Part shown: positions 53,450 to 62,835 of the stretch, one piece after another | How the letters are laid out: each line of letters begins with the position of its first letter | Position numbering within the stretch: position 1 is the stretch's first letter | NCBI RefSeq assembly: GCF_025685655.1 | Contig: NZ_JAGSYG010000006.1 | Span: 226,244-290,243, forward strand | Direction: 5' to 3' | From: Acidicapsa ligni | Lineage (GTDB): Bacteria > Acidobacteriota > Terriglobia > Terriglobales > Acidobacteriaceae | Length of the DNA: 64,000 nt | Position numbers and translations under genes: made by a program | Notes under the pieces: model-generated | Databases searched by the model: none | Told to the model about the DNA's origin: nothing | Seen by the model: the letters and a program-made list of their open reading frames with translations, nothing else

Positions 53450-55786
53450 TCAGCTTGCTTTTTCGAAGGTTTCTGACACTTCCTTTAGGAGCTGTCCAAT
53501 TCTGCGGTTCCATGGCGATTTTCGCTTTTCCTCTACTAGCCATTTCTGGGACGTGCTCAGGTAGCCCTTAGCAGTTGCATCTCCGTAGGCCTGCCAATAC
53601 TCCAACGCCTGTTCGCCGAAGCGAATCGCATGATAGTTCTTTCTCTTGTCGTATCGATAGCAATCGGCAAGTATGTCCATGCTTCGTTTGAGCGTGTCCG
53701 AGACGATCTCTGATCCTGTGTCAACCGCGCCAATGTTGGCATGAAAGAGAATCACAGCATGCGAATTCCGAATTGACGGAATCTTGGAACCGCTCATTTC
53801 TATCGCTTGGTCTATCCATCTGAAGGCTTCCCTATATTGGTGTTTTCTCGCTAAATACAAGGCAGCCTGTTGATACAAGAAAGGAGACGGATCTTTGGAC
53901 ACAAGCATCTCGTAATAGTGCAATCCATCTTCCCATTTCGGGAAGGCCTTGGTGGCGAAGGACTCATCGAAGCCGCGACGTCGAAAAATGTCGAATCGCA
54001 CGATTCGAAGTCGCGAGACCCGATCCTGGAACTTCTCTAAAACCCTGCGAAACGAGGCCGCGCTAATGTTGTGAAGCACTGCATTTGAGATGATGGAAGA
54101 TCGGGGGATGAAGTAGTCTTCTTCGGTATCCACCGTAAGATCAAAGCTGGATATGACGAGCGAGTTGAGTTTCTCAACCAAGTCATAGACTTCTTTATAA
54201 CTTCCGATCTCTTCTTTGAGGAAGGCCAGTGCCATGTCGAACGAGACGGGTGTACGGCATTCATGCACATAACAGCAAAAAGCTAAGAAGTCGTGTTCCA
54301 ACTCCGACTTCTTCTCCAACTCACGGAGTACTCCGCCAAACCTCTGCATTATCTTCGGCGCTATCATGTTCGTCTCTACCACCTCAAAAAGCGAAGGTGG
54401 AGTTCCGTAAGCTGTCTGCGGCACAACTAATCGGTGCTTGCGTAGTTCCTTCGGTATGGCGTTGTAGAGCCCCTGCAAGTCCTCGCCTGTGAGTTCCGTG
54501 CAATCATGGATTGTCAAGTCGGTGTCTGAAACCAAATGGGAGACTATGTCGAAGCTGTATGTGCGTTCGAATCCAACCACTTGAACATTTGATTGGGATC
54601 CCAAAAAATTGAAAACCTCAACGCTTTCTGCGAAGTCATCGAGGAAGATCAGTGCCCGATTCCCTGCTAGTGCATGAACCATCAGTTCGGCATTTTCGAT
54701 GGTAATAGATGAACAGACAAGCTTAATCCCATCGAAGGGAATAGCTACAGCGACCTGCATCATCAGGGTGGTCTTGCCGGAGGCGAACATTCCCAACACG
54801 ATGACGTCGCTCTTGCCAAGGATTGCTTCGACTACGCCGCGGAAATGAGTCGTCTTGAATATGCGTCTGGAGAAAATATCATCCCATGTTGGCGGCGCCC
54901 CAGAGTAAAAGTCTCGGATAGGCCTAACCGGCACAGAATTTGGATCCGGGATCAAGTGATCTTTTAGTGCAGAATGTCTTGTTATTGGCGCGGTGGTAGC
55001 TTCCTTCTTTTGCTCTGGGGCGTTGTCGCCCAACCAGTTCAGTAGGCTAAGGGTGTCTCCAATAATGAGGTTGAAGCCAAGGGCCGAAAAGTAAGCTTCA
55101 GTCGCGTCATCATGCTCCCTAACCAGTAGCCACTTGTCCTGGTGTTCGCGACCCGCGATCGTAACGGGGTTGAGCGCTTCAAGTACTCCGGCGTCCTCAA
55201 GCCCATAACCGCAAAAGATCGTTGGCGATTTTTGAAGTCGCTGCGTAAGGAAGTGCCATCGATCCCGGTCACTGGAAAATGCCGATGCGATCTTAACTGG
55301 ATTAAATGTGAAGCCTTCTGGATGTATGACGCTTCCGTGCAACGGGATATAGTCGACTGCAGTCTTATTAGCAAATGCCGGGCCAGTCTTCACAACGTCG
55401 TTCAAATAACATTCATCGCTGTCTTTGAATACGAGTGGTATCAAATTATCTATATTTGTTGTGAATATCGCCGCGAGCTTCAGGTCGGTAATAATGCTAT
55501 AGGCGGGGTCGAAACTCACAACGCTGAATACCTCGCGAAGATACCGCTCCAGTAAATCCGTTCGCGTCGCCTCTATTATCGTGCAGACCTTGGCAAGCGG
55601 AAGGGCCTTCAAGTCGGAACGATGAAATGCCTCAACGAGATCGTCTCGCAAGGCGTTGCCAGTTGGCAGAAATTTGTCCGACGCGTTCTTTGCGAGAACG
55701 GAGAAGCCTGCACCCAAAAAGAGATTTATCGGGCTTCGGAGCGATTCTTTCAATGTGTTGGCATTCTGGATAACCAATTCTGACAA
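53450..55786 (-). CDS. SIR2-STAND protein, probable anti-phage defence
   Basis: 778 residues from a TTG at 55786 that follows GGAGGG at good spacing; the frame extends to 55855 but without such a site. N-terminal SIR2-like domain: LFLGAGFSV (25-31), TTNIDN (Asn111) and PLHGS (His150). Such domains often degrade NAD+. Next is a P-loop NTPase: GMFASGKTT (332-340) and RALIFLDDF (Walker B), then a helical C-terminus with TPR-like repeats. This effector-NTPase-sensor layout matches SIR2-STAND/NLR-like abortive-infection proteins. The gene is clearly AT-richer than its neighbours, opposite in strand and isolated, so recently acquired. Confidence 0.75.
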   Translation of the reverse strand: MSELVIQNANTLKESLRSPINLFLGAGFSVLAKNASDKFLPTGNALRDDLVEAFHRSDLKALPLAKVCTIIEATRTDLLERYLREVFSVVSFDPAYSIITDLKLAAIFTTNIDNLIPLVFKDSDECYLNDVVKTGPAFANKTAVDYIPLHGSVIHPEGFTFNPVKIASAFSSDRDRWHFLTQRLQKSPTIFCGYGLEDAGVLEALNPVTIAGREHQDKWLLVREHDDATEAYFSALGFNLIIGDTLSLLNWLGDNAPEQKKEATTAPITRHSALKDHLIPDPNSVPVRPIRDFYSGAPPTWDDIFSRRIFKTTHFRGVVEAILGKSDVIVLGMFASGKTTLMMQVAVAIPFDGIKLVCSSITIENAELMVHALAGNRALIFLDDFAESVEVFNFLGSQSNVQVVGFERTYSFDIVSHLVSDTDLTIHDCTELTGEDLQGLYNAIPKELRKHRLVVPQTAYGTPPSLFEVVETNMIAPKIMQRFGGVLRELEKKSELEHDFLAFCCYVHECRTPVSFDMALAFLKEEIGSYKEVYDLVEKLNSLVISSFDLTVDTEEDYFIPRSSIISNAVLHNISAASFRRVLEKFQDRVSRLRIVRFDIFRRRGFDESFATKAFPKWEDGLHYYEMLVSKDPSPFLYQQAALYLARKHQYREAFRWIDQAIEMSGSKIPSIRNSHAVILFHANIGAVDTGSEIVSDTLKRSMDILADCYRYDKRKNYHAIRFGEQALEYWQAYGDATAKGYLSTSQKWLVEEKRKSPWNRRIGQLLKEVSETFEKAS

Positions 55787-56093
55787 GAAAATCCCTCCGC
55801 TGTTGGCTATTGAATCGCGTTTATATCTTAGCAGCGCATAGACATAATTGGGCAAACCAGTGAAGTCATGAGCCGATCACACGCGGATAGGCATTGATAG
55901 AGGGGCTTAATGTCAGTGAAACCAGGGTCGAGGCATGTGGTTTTCAGCGAGCGCATCATCGCCGAGTCACTCAGCGAGCCTCATCCCGCTTTCGTCAACG
56001 CGGAAATACCGTAGCTCGCATCGCAAGGTCACGCTTTATTTCCAGCAAAGATATGCCTTAAACCACAAATAAAAACAACAATGAGGTGAACCG
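55787..56093. other. Divergent intergenic region between the SIR2 gene and the methylase gene
   Basis: About 300 bp. The first 70 bp are the alternative N-terminus of the SIR2-STAND frame. The rest is non-coding and becomes A-rich (aaataaaaacaacaa) before the GAGGTGA ribosome binding site at the methylase start. No hairpin recognised. Confidence 0.45.
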
Positions 56094-57167
56094 ATGCGCA
56101 ATATCGCGCGCCTGAAAATGGGGTACTACCCATTGCCTGAGAGCGAAGGGACCAAGCTCCGCGCTCTTCTGTCATTTTCCGAACGGGCTTCGGTCATCGA
56201 TCCTTGCGTTGGTCAAGGGACTGCTCTGCACCTTGTCACCGGCAATGCAGACGTCCGGTGTTATGGTGTGGAGCTCGATGCCGAGCGTGCGCGGCTTGCG
56301 ACTTCAAGGGGGATCGAGACGACCCAGGGCAACGTCTTTGATGCGGTTGCGAAATCCGAATCCTTCTCGTTGCTTTACCTGAACCCGCCATACGACTCGG
56401 AGATTGGTTCGGTCGCAAACAACCGCATGGAACGCTTATTCCTCGATCACACCTATCGATGGCTTGTGCCGGAGGGAATCCTCGTCCTGATCATCCCATT
56501 CGAACGCCTGCATGAGTGCGTAGGTCTCCTCAGCTCGCACTTTGGAAGATTGGCCGTTCTGCGCATGACCGACGAAGAATCGGTCCGGTTCCGGCAGATC
56601 GCGGTCCTTGGCGTGCGCCGAAACGTTCGCGGCACGGTGCTCGAAGACAATAAGCGGATATTGCAAAGCATCAGCCCCTATGGCAGCTTCCATGCGCTAC
56701 CGGAACTGACTCCAAACTCTTGTGCCCCATATGCCGTTCCTCCCTCCGGTGAGACGTCGTTGAGTTATCGCGGGCTTCCATACGATGTGCTTGAGGATCT
56801 CTTGCCCCAATCCGGCGCCTGGAGGCAGACGATTCCTTTCCTCATGCCGCGCGAGGATGTGGCGACGGGGCGGCCAATCACTCCGCTGCATGGAGGCCAT
56901 GTCGGTTTGTTATGCACTGCGGGCCTCCTAAATGGGGTTTTCGGCAATGGCGACGAACGGCACATCGCACGCTGGCGATCGGTCAAGCATGTAACAACCT
57001 TCGTTGAGGAGGATGGCGAGACGCAGATCGTTCACCACCGGGAGCGGTGGACCAACGAACTAAGGCTGGTCTATGCGGATGGCAGAACTCTGAAGCTGAC
57101 AGAGACGCCGGCGAAACCGGAAGGAGAGGCCGATGCAGAACGCACATCTGAGGCTCGGGCTGCTTGA
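56094..57167 (+). CDS. Class I DNA N6-adenine-type methyltransferase-like protein (DUF6094-like)
   Basis: 357 residues. SAM-binding motif I VIDPCVGQGTALHLV (about 34-48), acidic GVELDAERA, and the catalytic LYLNPPYD (Asn97-Tyr100) typical of N6-adenine methylases. No target-recognition domain is obvious. It forms a block with the two following genes, the last a helicase, an arrangement seen on conjugative elements. It could modify element DNA against restriction; target unknown. Confidence 0.8.
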   Translation: MRNIARLKMGYYPLPESEGTKLRALLSFSERASVIDPCVGQGTALHLVTGNADVRCYGVELDAERARLATSRGIETTQGNVFDAVAKSESFSLLYLNPPYDSEIGSVANNRMERLFLDHTYRWLVPEGILVLIIPFERLHECVGLLSSHFGRLAVLRMTDEESVRFRQIAVLGVRRNVRGTVLEDNKRILQSISPYGSFHALPELTPNSCAPYAVPPSGETSLSYRGLPYDVLEDLLPQSGAWRQTIPFLMPREDVATGRPITPLHGGHVGLLCTAGLLNGVFGNGDERHIARWRSVKHVTTFVEEDGETQIVHHRERWTNELRLVYADGRTLKLTETPAKPEGEADAERTSEARAA

Positions 57168-57813
57168 ATATCAGCGGGCCACGGAGAAGATCTCGACGCG
57201 CATTCGGGTTCGAGTGGATCGCTATGTTGGAGAAGACCGCAAAGCGCATTTGCTGAGCGTCTTCGGCAACGATTCGGACATTGGAGCGATCACTGCGGCC
57301 GTACACGAGAAGGCTACATTCACGTTGACCCTTCCTGACGGCCGCAGCAAAGAGGTTTCTCTCGGAGAAAACCTCTCGTGCTACAAGGGGTCGATCAATC
57401 TCGCGGATCGGAAACATCCTGTTCGCCACTTGGTGGCAGCCTCGCAAGAGCTTCACGCCAATGGAGGCGTTGGCCGGACAATCCTGCTGCGCTATCAGAG
57501 GGAGGAAGCCTGGGCAACCCTTGTGAGCTTTCTCGGCTTGCCCGGAGAACCGACCTGGGCGGATCACGTTCTCGGAGTCATTGAAGACGAAGACCGCGTC
57601 AAGGAACTCGACGGTATCGGCTGCAGTCCCGTTCTCATCTCGGCGACGACTGAGGAGATTCTTGAGTGGATTGGCGATGGGTTGCGTTCCCAAACGCTGA
57701 CCTTCCGGGAGAAGAACGGGCCGATTGCTTGGCCACGATACTCGTTGGGACAGCTATTGCGGTCAATTCCGACAAACAACATACCAGAATCGACCGAGCA
57801 TTCGGCTGATTAG
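57133..57813 (+). CDS. Protein of unknown function in the methylase-helicase block
   Basis: 226 residues starting inside the methylase gene (35-bp overlap), hence coupled. Mixed alpha/beta: TRIRVRVDRYVGEDRKAHLL, HEKATFTLTLPDGRSKEVSL. No family recognised. Confidence 0.65.
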   Translation: MQNAHLRLGLLEYQRATEKISTRIRVRVDRYVGEDRKAHLLSVFGNDSDIGAITAAVHEKATFTLTLPDGRSKEVSLGENLSCYKGSINLADRKHPVRHLVAASQELHANGGVGRTILLRYQREEAWATLVSFLGLPGEPTWADHVLGVIEDEDRVKELDGIGCSPVLISATTEEILEWIGDGLRSQTLTFREKNGPIAWPRYSLGQLLRSIPTNNIPESTEHSAD

Positions 57814-57827
57814 ATTGCCAGCACTTC

Positions 57828-57848
57828 GGGCGCTCTTATGAGAGCCCC
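57828..57848 (+). terminator. Intergenic hairpin before the helicase gene
   Basis: GGGCGCTC-TTAT-GAGAGCCC (one mismatch), followed by cccatttc. Its left arm and position are almost those of the hairpin after ssb. Confidence 0.45.
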
Positions 57849-57906
57849 CATTTCGCCTTCGTAGTCCATACCAACCTACCAAATCCAGATTCCACGAGGT
57901 ATCTCT

Positions 57907-60207
57907 ATGGAGACCACCTTCGACTACCTGCGCGCTCATGCCGCAGAGTTAGGCGCGCACATCCTTGAAACCTATCCACCTCTTCAGAGCACCAAAGACC
58001 CCGTCGAACCGGCGGTTGCTACATTACTGCGCAAGGCATTACCAGCACAAGGCCTGGCGATTACGGGCACTGCGAAGTACCTACGTCAGGCAAAGGCGGC
58101 TCGCATCGTTGCCGAATGCGGAGCTGGGAAGACATTCATGGCCTTGGGGACCATCCATGTCCTGGCAGCGGGGAGGCCAAGCACGACGCTCGTCATGTGC
58201 CCATCGCACATCACTCACAAATGGGCTCGCGAGGTGTTGCTGACGATCCCACGCGCCCGTGCCTTCTTGATCGAGGACATGCGCAACGGTGGAGATCCCA
58301 AGAAGCAGCATGGAATCTGCGAAGTGAAGCTCAGTAAGGGCAAGACCGTGTATGAGGGCAAGCACCTGACACTCGCAGAGATGCGGCACATGGGCCGAAG
58401 CGAGTGGCGTAAGCGCTTCTCCGGACCGGTCTTCTTTATTACCGGCAAAGACAAAGGCAAGTTGGGCTACTTCTGGGACCACGCTTATCTCAAAGCGAAG
58501 TCGGGTCCCAATCTTGGTTCGATCGTCAATCCAGACTCGGGCCTCGCGATTCTCGATTCCGAGCGGCAGAAGCTGACGCACCTCGACTTCGACGACAAGG
58601 TCAAAGTATCCGAGACCCTCACGTCGCCCAAGCTGGGTACGACGCGATTCTCCGCGCTGTGGCAGGCCGACCGGAACCGTATCCAGCGTATGGCCCCGAT
58701 CGAATACATCGGCCGGTACATGCGTGGGTGGTTCGATTTCGCGATTGCGGACGAACTCCATCAACTTGCCGGCGATACCGCGCAGGGGAACGGCCTTGGC
58801 GTCCTCGGACGCGCAGCGCAGCGGTTGATTGCTCTCACCGGGACCTTGATGGGCGGCTATGCCGACGACCTCTTCAACATCTTCTTTCGTATGGAACCCC
58901 GTACGATGGTCGCGGAAGGCTTCGCTTATGGCGGGCAAGGGCGACGCGACTTCCAGGAGCAGTACGGAGTCCTCGAAACCGTCGAGAAGGTCAAGGAGGC
59001 CGATAACGCCTGTTCGCGGGCGACCAAAAAGACGATCCATGTGCTTCGCAAGCCCGGAGCCTCGCCCTTGCTGTTCGGCAAGTTTCTGATGAACACGACG
59101 GCGTTCCTATCGCTCGAAGACATCTCGGACAACCTCCCGCGCTACGACGAAAGCGTGATCTCCGTCGACATGGATGCCGGGCTGCAGGCGGCCTACGAAC
59201 AACTGGAAGAGGACATTCGGAACGCGATGCAGGCCCATCGCGGCAACAAGAGCCTGATGAGCATCCTGCTCAACACTCTTCTCCTGTATCCCGATCACCC
59301 CTACGACTTTAAGGAGATCTGGGCGCGGGCCTTCGATCCGACGACGAAGGAGTACGAGAAGTTTCTGGTCACGACCCCTGAAAACTTGGCACAGGATGTT
59401 CTCTATGCCAAAGAACGCGAGGTAATCGCCGACGTCAAAGAGGAGTTGCGCCAAGGACGCCGTTGCCAGATCTACGCGACGTTCACAGGAGAGAAGGACG
59501 TCACGCTGCGTCTGGAGACGGTTCTGCGGCAGGCAGGCATTCGCGTGGCTGTTTTGCGCTCTTCGGTTCCCACCGACAAGCGCGAGGACTGGTACGACCG
59601 GCAGCTGAAAGCCGGTATCGAGGTCGTCATCTGTCACCCCAAACTGGTGGAGACAGGGCTCGATCTATTGGCCTTTCCGACGCTCTATTTCTATGAGACC
59701 GGCTACTCGCTGCATACACTGCGACAAGCAAGCCGACGCTCCTGGCGCATCGGGCAGCGGCATCCCGTCAAGGTGAAGTTCGTCACATACGCGGGCACGA
59801 TGCAGGAGACCTGCCTTCGCCTAATGGGCAAGAAGATGCTGGTCGCGCTGATGATGGAGGGCAAGTTCTCCGGCGAGGGACTGCAATCGCTCGATACCGA
59901 CGAAGACCTGATGAGCGCGATGGCGCGCGAGCTGGTCGAGAAGGCGGGTGTCGGCGAATCAGCCGATGCCATCTGGCGAGAGTTGGATCACGAGCGCCAA
60001 AAGGTGCAACCGCGTCCTACTGTCGTGGAAATCGAGGAAGACCCAACTCCCACATTGGATCTGCCAGCGGTCATGGCTTCTGAGCCAGCGCCCGTCTGGA
60101 CAGGCATCCATCTCGTCGAACCTCCAGTCGCCGTGAAGAAGCGCAAGAAGGCTTCTCTCTGGCCGACGGCAACCCAGGACGACGCGCAGCTCAAACTCTT
60201 TGGCTGA
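57907..60207 (+). CDS. SNF2/DEAD-type superfamily 2 helicase
   Basis: 766 residues. Motif I AECGAGKTFMAL (GAGKT 72-76), Ia MCPSHITHKWAREV, motif II ADELH (Asp282), motif III LTGTLMGG, and C-terminal SF2 motifs: HPKLVETGLDL, TLRQASRRSWRIGQRHPV (motif VI with Arg). The 'RQASRRSWRIGQ' string is characteristic of SNF2-like translocases. It probably remodels or translocates on DNA for the element, together with the methylase. Confidence 0.88.
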   Translation: METTFDYLRAHAAELGAHILETYPPLQSTKDPVEPAVATLLRKALPAQGLAITGTAKYLRQAKAARIVAECGAGKTFMALGTIHVLAAGRPSTTLVMCPSHITHKWAREVLLTIPRARAFLIEDMRNGGDPKKQHGICEVKLSKGKTVYEGKHLTLAEMRHMGRSEWRKRFSGPVFFITGKDKGKLGYFWDHAYLKAKSGPNLGSIVNPDSGLAILDSERQKLTHLDFDDKVKVSETLTSPKLGTTRFSALWQADRNRIQRMAPIEYIGRYMRGWFDFAIADELHQLAGDTAQGNGLGVLGRAAQRLIALTGTLMGGYADDLFNIFFRMEPRTMVAEGFAYGGQGRRDFQEQYGVLETVEKVKEADNACSRATKKTIHVLRKPGASPLLFGKFLMNTTAFLSLEDISDNLPRYDESVISVDMDAGLQAAYEQLEEDIRNAMQAHRGNKSLMSILLNTLLLYPDHPYDFKEIWARAFDPTTKEYEKFLVTTPENLAQDVLYAKEREVIADVKEELRQGRRCQIYATFTGEKDVTLRLETVLRQAGIRVAVLRSSVPTDKREDWYDRQLKAGIEVVICHPKLVETGLDLLAFPTLYFYETGYSLHTLRQASRRSWRIGQRHPVKVKFVTYAGTMQETCLRLMGKKMLVALMMEGKFSGEGLQSLDTDEDLMSAMARELVEKAGVGESADAIWRELDHERQKVQPRPTVVEIEEDPTPTLDLPAVMASEPAPVWTGIHLVEPPVAVKKRKKASLWPTATQDDAQLKLFG

Positions 60208-60302
60208 TCGTTCTAGCGAACCCAAGTCCGAAGAGCACGAGCGATGTTCATAAAACGACGATCTATGAACATCGATGCTAAAATGGAAATGGAGGGGCAA
60301 GT

Positions 60303-60533
60303 ATGGCTACGGCAAAGGGAAATGTCATCCACAAGCACTTCCGTCTCGATTCAAAGAAGCTGAAGCGTGCGCAAAAGGTGCTTCAGGCTTCTACCGAGAC
60401 GGAGACCGTGGAGCGAGCATTGGATATGGCGATCGATGAATATGAGCGCAACAAGATCGCCGTCGAAGCGAATCAGCGCTTCGTCAAGAGCGGCATCCAA
60501 GTCCGCGATGTCTTCGGAGCAACCGGGTCCTAA
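60303..60533 (+). CDS. VapB-like antitoxin
   Basis: 76 residues. N-terminal VIHKHFRLDSKKLKRAQKVL and TETETVERALDMAIDEYERN resemble VapB/RHH-type antitoxins. Overlap-like spacing (3 bp) with the PIN toxin gene downstream. It binds the toxin and probably the operon promoter. Confidence 0.75.
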   Translation: MATAKGNVIHKHFRLDSKKLKRAQKVLQASTETETVERALDMAIDEYERNKIAVEANQRFVKSGIQVRDVFGATGS

Positions 60534-60536
60534 GCG

Positions 60537-60968
60537 ATGCCTCTCTTATTTGATTCATCCATCTACATCACCGCTTTACGTGAAGGCAGCGCAGCCCTGC
60601 TGCTTCAGCGGTGGTCCCGGGAAAGCCCCCTCTGGCTCAGTTCTGTCGTTCTGGAGGAACTCTACGCGGGCGCGAATCCCGGAGACCATCGCATTCTGGA
60701 ACGGCTGGAACGGGACTTTGAACGAGCCCGCCGCGTCCTTACGCCGAATCTCACCGACTGGACGAGCGCAGGCAAGATTCTTGCCAAGGTGGGGCAGAAG
60801 TTCGGCTATGAACAAATCGGCCGAAGCCGCCTTACAAACGATGCGCTGATTGCCGCCAGCGCAAGCCGCGTCGGCATAACCGTTCTTACAACGAATCAGC
60901 GGGACTTCGAGCGTCTGGCAGGTTTCTGTCCTCTGCAATGGCAAGTCAGGAGTTTCGAAGCGAGTTAA
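60537..60968 (+). CDS. VapC-like PIN-domain toxin
   Basis: 143 residues. Four acidic PIN residues: Asp6 (LLFDSSIYI), Glu40/41 (VVLEELYAG), Asp102 (LTNDALIAA) and Asp123 (TTNQRDFERL). These RNases cleave tRNA or rRNA when released from VapB. On an element, the pair would stabilise inheritance. Confidence 0.85.
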   Translation: MPLLFDSSIYITALREGSAALLLQRWSRESPLWLSSVVLEELYAGANPGDHRILERLERDFERARRVLTPNLTDWTSAGKILAKVGQKFGYEQIGRSRLTNDALIAASASRVGITVLTTNQRDFERLAGFCPLQWQVRSFEAS

Positions 60969-61065
60969 CATCTGTGACGCTCTCCTTGAGCTGTTGGGGT
61001 GATAGCGTACCAATCAGGAGAACAGTTCCAATGAGGCCGTTTGTATTCGGCTTCGATCAACAGGC

Positions 61066-61103
61066 AAAGAAAGGGTCAGCCCACGCGGCTGGCCTTTTTC
61101 TTT
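61066..61103 (+). terminator. Intrinsic terminator after the toxin gene
   Basis: GGTCAGCC-CACGC-GGCTGGCC followed by tttttcttt, with the outer AAAGAAAG also able to pair with the T run. It lies about 100 bp after the toxin stop and just before the next ribosome binding site. Confidence 0.85.
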
Positions 61104-61117
61104 GCGTGGAGATGTCC

Positions 61118-61648
61118 ATGAGCAAAGGACCATTTCTTCCGTCGGAGTTCGTTCCGACAAAGTTCTCAACGAGTGCCGACAAGGCGATGTTCGGTAACGC
61201 ACTCCTGCACTTCATCGAGTCGGAGTGGAACGAGACGCTGTTCACCAAGAAGTTCTACAACCAACTCTGCAACACATTTGGGCATATCGCCCATTACAAT
61301 AGAGCGACCTTCTACTCCACCTGGTTCACCTGCGATGCGGACCGCGTGCGTTTCCTGGAACAGACGCTGGAGTGGCCGTGTTGGGGCGAGGCTGAGTTCA
61401 CGTTCTGTGACGTGGAGCGTGCTCTTCAGCGCGAAGTCCGCAAGCGAAATTATCTCGGCCGTTACGAACTGAGAGCAGCCGAATCGTTGCGCGCCGCTGA
61501 GATGGCGATCTTGAAACGGCTGGAAGCGAAGTACCGTCCAGCGGCAGATCCTCGCGCTGCGGAGTCACCCGGTCCAGAGAATCCGGCACCGAGTCCATCG
61601 CCGATCCATCCCGAGCCAACGAGTCTTGTGCAGGGCAGCCTCTTTTAG
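61118..61648 (+). CDS. Protein of unknown function
   Basis: 176 residues from ATG 61118, which has GGAG six bases upstream; an ATG two codons earlier is too close to that site. Contains SADKAMFGNALLHFIESEWN, HYNRATFYSTWFTCDADRVR and a Pro-rich C-terminus ending LVQGSLF. No named family recognised. Confidence 0.6.
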   Translation: MSKGPFLPSEFVPTKFSTSADKAMFGNALLHFIESEWNETLFTKKFYNQLCNTFGHIAHYNRATFYSTWFTCDADRVRFLEQTLEWPCWGEAEFTFCDVERALQREVRKRNYLGRYELRAAESLRAAEMAILKRLEAKYRPAADPRAAESPGPENPAPSPSPIHPEPTSLVQGSLF

Positions 61649-61700
61649 AGCGGCAGACCCGCGCTGTCCCATTCTTCCAACAAGTCATCCGGAGGTTCTT

Positions 61701-62249
61701 ATGGACGTTTACTACAACGGGGAGATTGCGGTCACCCCAGCTTTGACCGAGAGCGATGCTGCCGTATTGCGCGCTGCGACACATCTTGAGCGGACAGATG
61801 CGACCAAGGAATTCTTCGCGGCGGTCGCCGCCAGCCCGGAACCGGACTTGCCGTACCACGCCGGCCTGCTCGAAATCTCGGAAGACCGGGAGTTCATTTA
61901 TCCCGAGGAGGATGAGAGTCGTCACGGATTTAGGGTTTGGCTCAGACTGGTCATCGAGCACTATCTCGCTCCTCGCGGTTATGTTCTGAATGGCGAAGTC
62001 ACCTGGGAAGGTGAAGACCGCGACGACAGCGGCACCATCTTCGTAAAGGAAAACGAAGTGGAAGCCGTCGACGACCTGATCTTCAACGCCGGTCCAAGCT
62101 GGGCTCCCAACAACTTTGCCGATGATCACCTGAAGCAGGCGGTCCGCGATCTCGTCGACTCCGCGGACAACACCGGATGCTCGCCTGACCTCACCGTAAT
62201 CTCCTCAGTCTTCCTTGAGAACCTTCGTTCGCGGATGCCGGAGTTCTAG
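61701..62249 (+). CDS. Protein of unknown function
   Basis: 182 residues with GGAGG before ATG 61701. Acidic; has VYYNGEIAVTPALTESDAAV and LAPRGYVLNGEVTWEGEDRD, ending FLENLRSRMPEF. No recognised family. Confidence 0.6.
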   Translation: MDVYYNGEIAVTPALTESDAAVLRAATHLERTDATKEFFAAVAASPEPDLPYHAGLLEISEDREFIYPEEDESRHGFRVWLRLVIEHYLAPRGYVLNGEVTWEGEDRDDSGTIFVKENEVEAVDDLIFNAGPSWAPNNFADDHLKQAVRDLVDSADNTGCSPDLTVISSVFLENLRSRMPEF

Positions 62250-62291
62250 AGGCAGCCCCTTCGTTCCCAACGACACGCCACACGTGATAAA

Positions 62292-62312
62292 CCCGGCACC
62301 CTGCCGGGCTTT
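62292..62312 (+). terminator. Intergenic hairpin terminator
   Basis: CCCGGCA-CCC-TGCCGGG followed by ctttcg. It lies 40 bp after the preceding stop and directly before the next gene. Confidence 0.65.
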
Positions 62313-62346
62313 CGTGCGTGGCGTTTTGGTACCCACAGGTGACCCC

Positions 62347-62835
62347 ATGCGTACAATTCACTTCCGCCACTACAACAACTGTCCACGCTGTCCCGTAATC
62401 GGAGCTGAAGACATTCCGGGAGACGAGTTCTACGAGATTCTTTCGCTCCGGTTCAACATTCGCATCGCTCGGGACCTTTGCAGTAGCCACGTTCCTCATC
62501 TCGTCAACCGCCCGCCTCTGGAACGGTGGCTCGAGCATGCGGTCATCGATTGGGAGCATGTCGATCATCTTCCCCTTTCTCTCGGCCCCGGCATTATGGC
62601 AACCCTACCCGGCGGTTGCGGGATGCCCGTGATCGATGGCAATCATCGTGCCGCACGGGCCATGCGCGACCGGCACGACTTCTTTGCCTTCGTTCTCGAC
62701 GAGGCAGAGACGCAGCAGTTGTTGCGCCGCAGTATGGATCGCTCCATTGCCGATCAGCACTGGCAGCGGATGCTTCACTCCAAACCTCACCCCAAAGATG
62801 TTCAGCCAGCTGTCCAAGAAGGAGAACAGTCATGA
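62347..62835 (+). CDS. Protein with ParB-nuclease-like DGNHR motif
   Basis: 162 residues. CPRCPVIGAED suggests a Cys pair; the centre reads GMPVIDGNHRAARAMRDRHD, a motif of ParB/sulfiredoxin-fold nuclease-like proteins. It overlaps the PRTRC protein C start by 4 bp, so it is coupled to it. Exact role unknown. Confidence 0.6.
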   Translation: MRTIHFRHYNNCPRCPVIGAEDIPGDEFYEILSLRFNIRIARDLCSSHVPHLVNRPPLERWLEHAVIDWEHVDHLPLSLGPGIMATLPGGCGMPVIDGNHRAARAMRDRHDFFAFVLDEAETQQLLRRSMDRSIADQHWQRMLHSKPHPKDVQPAVQEGEQS

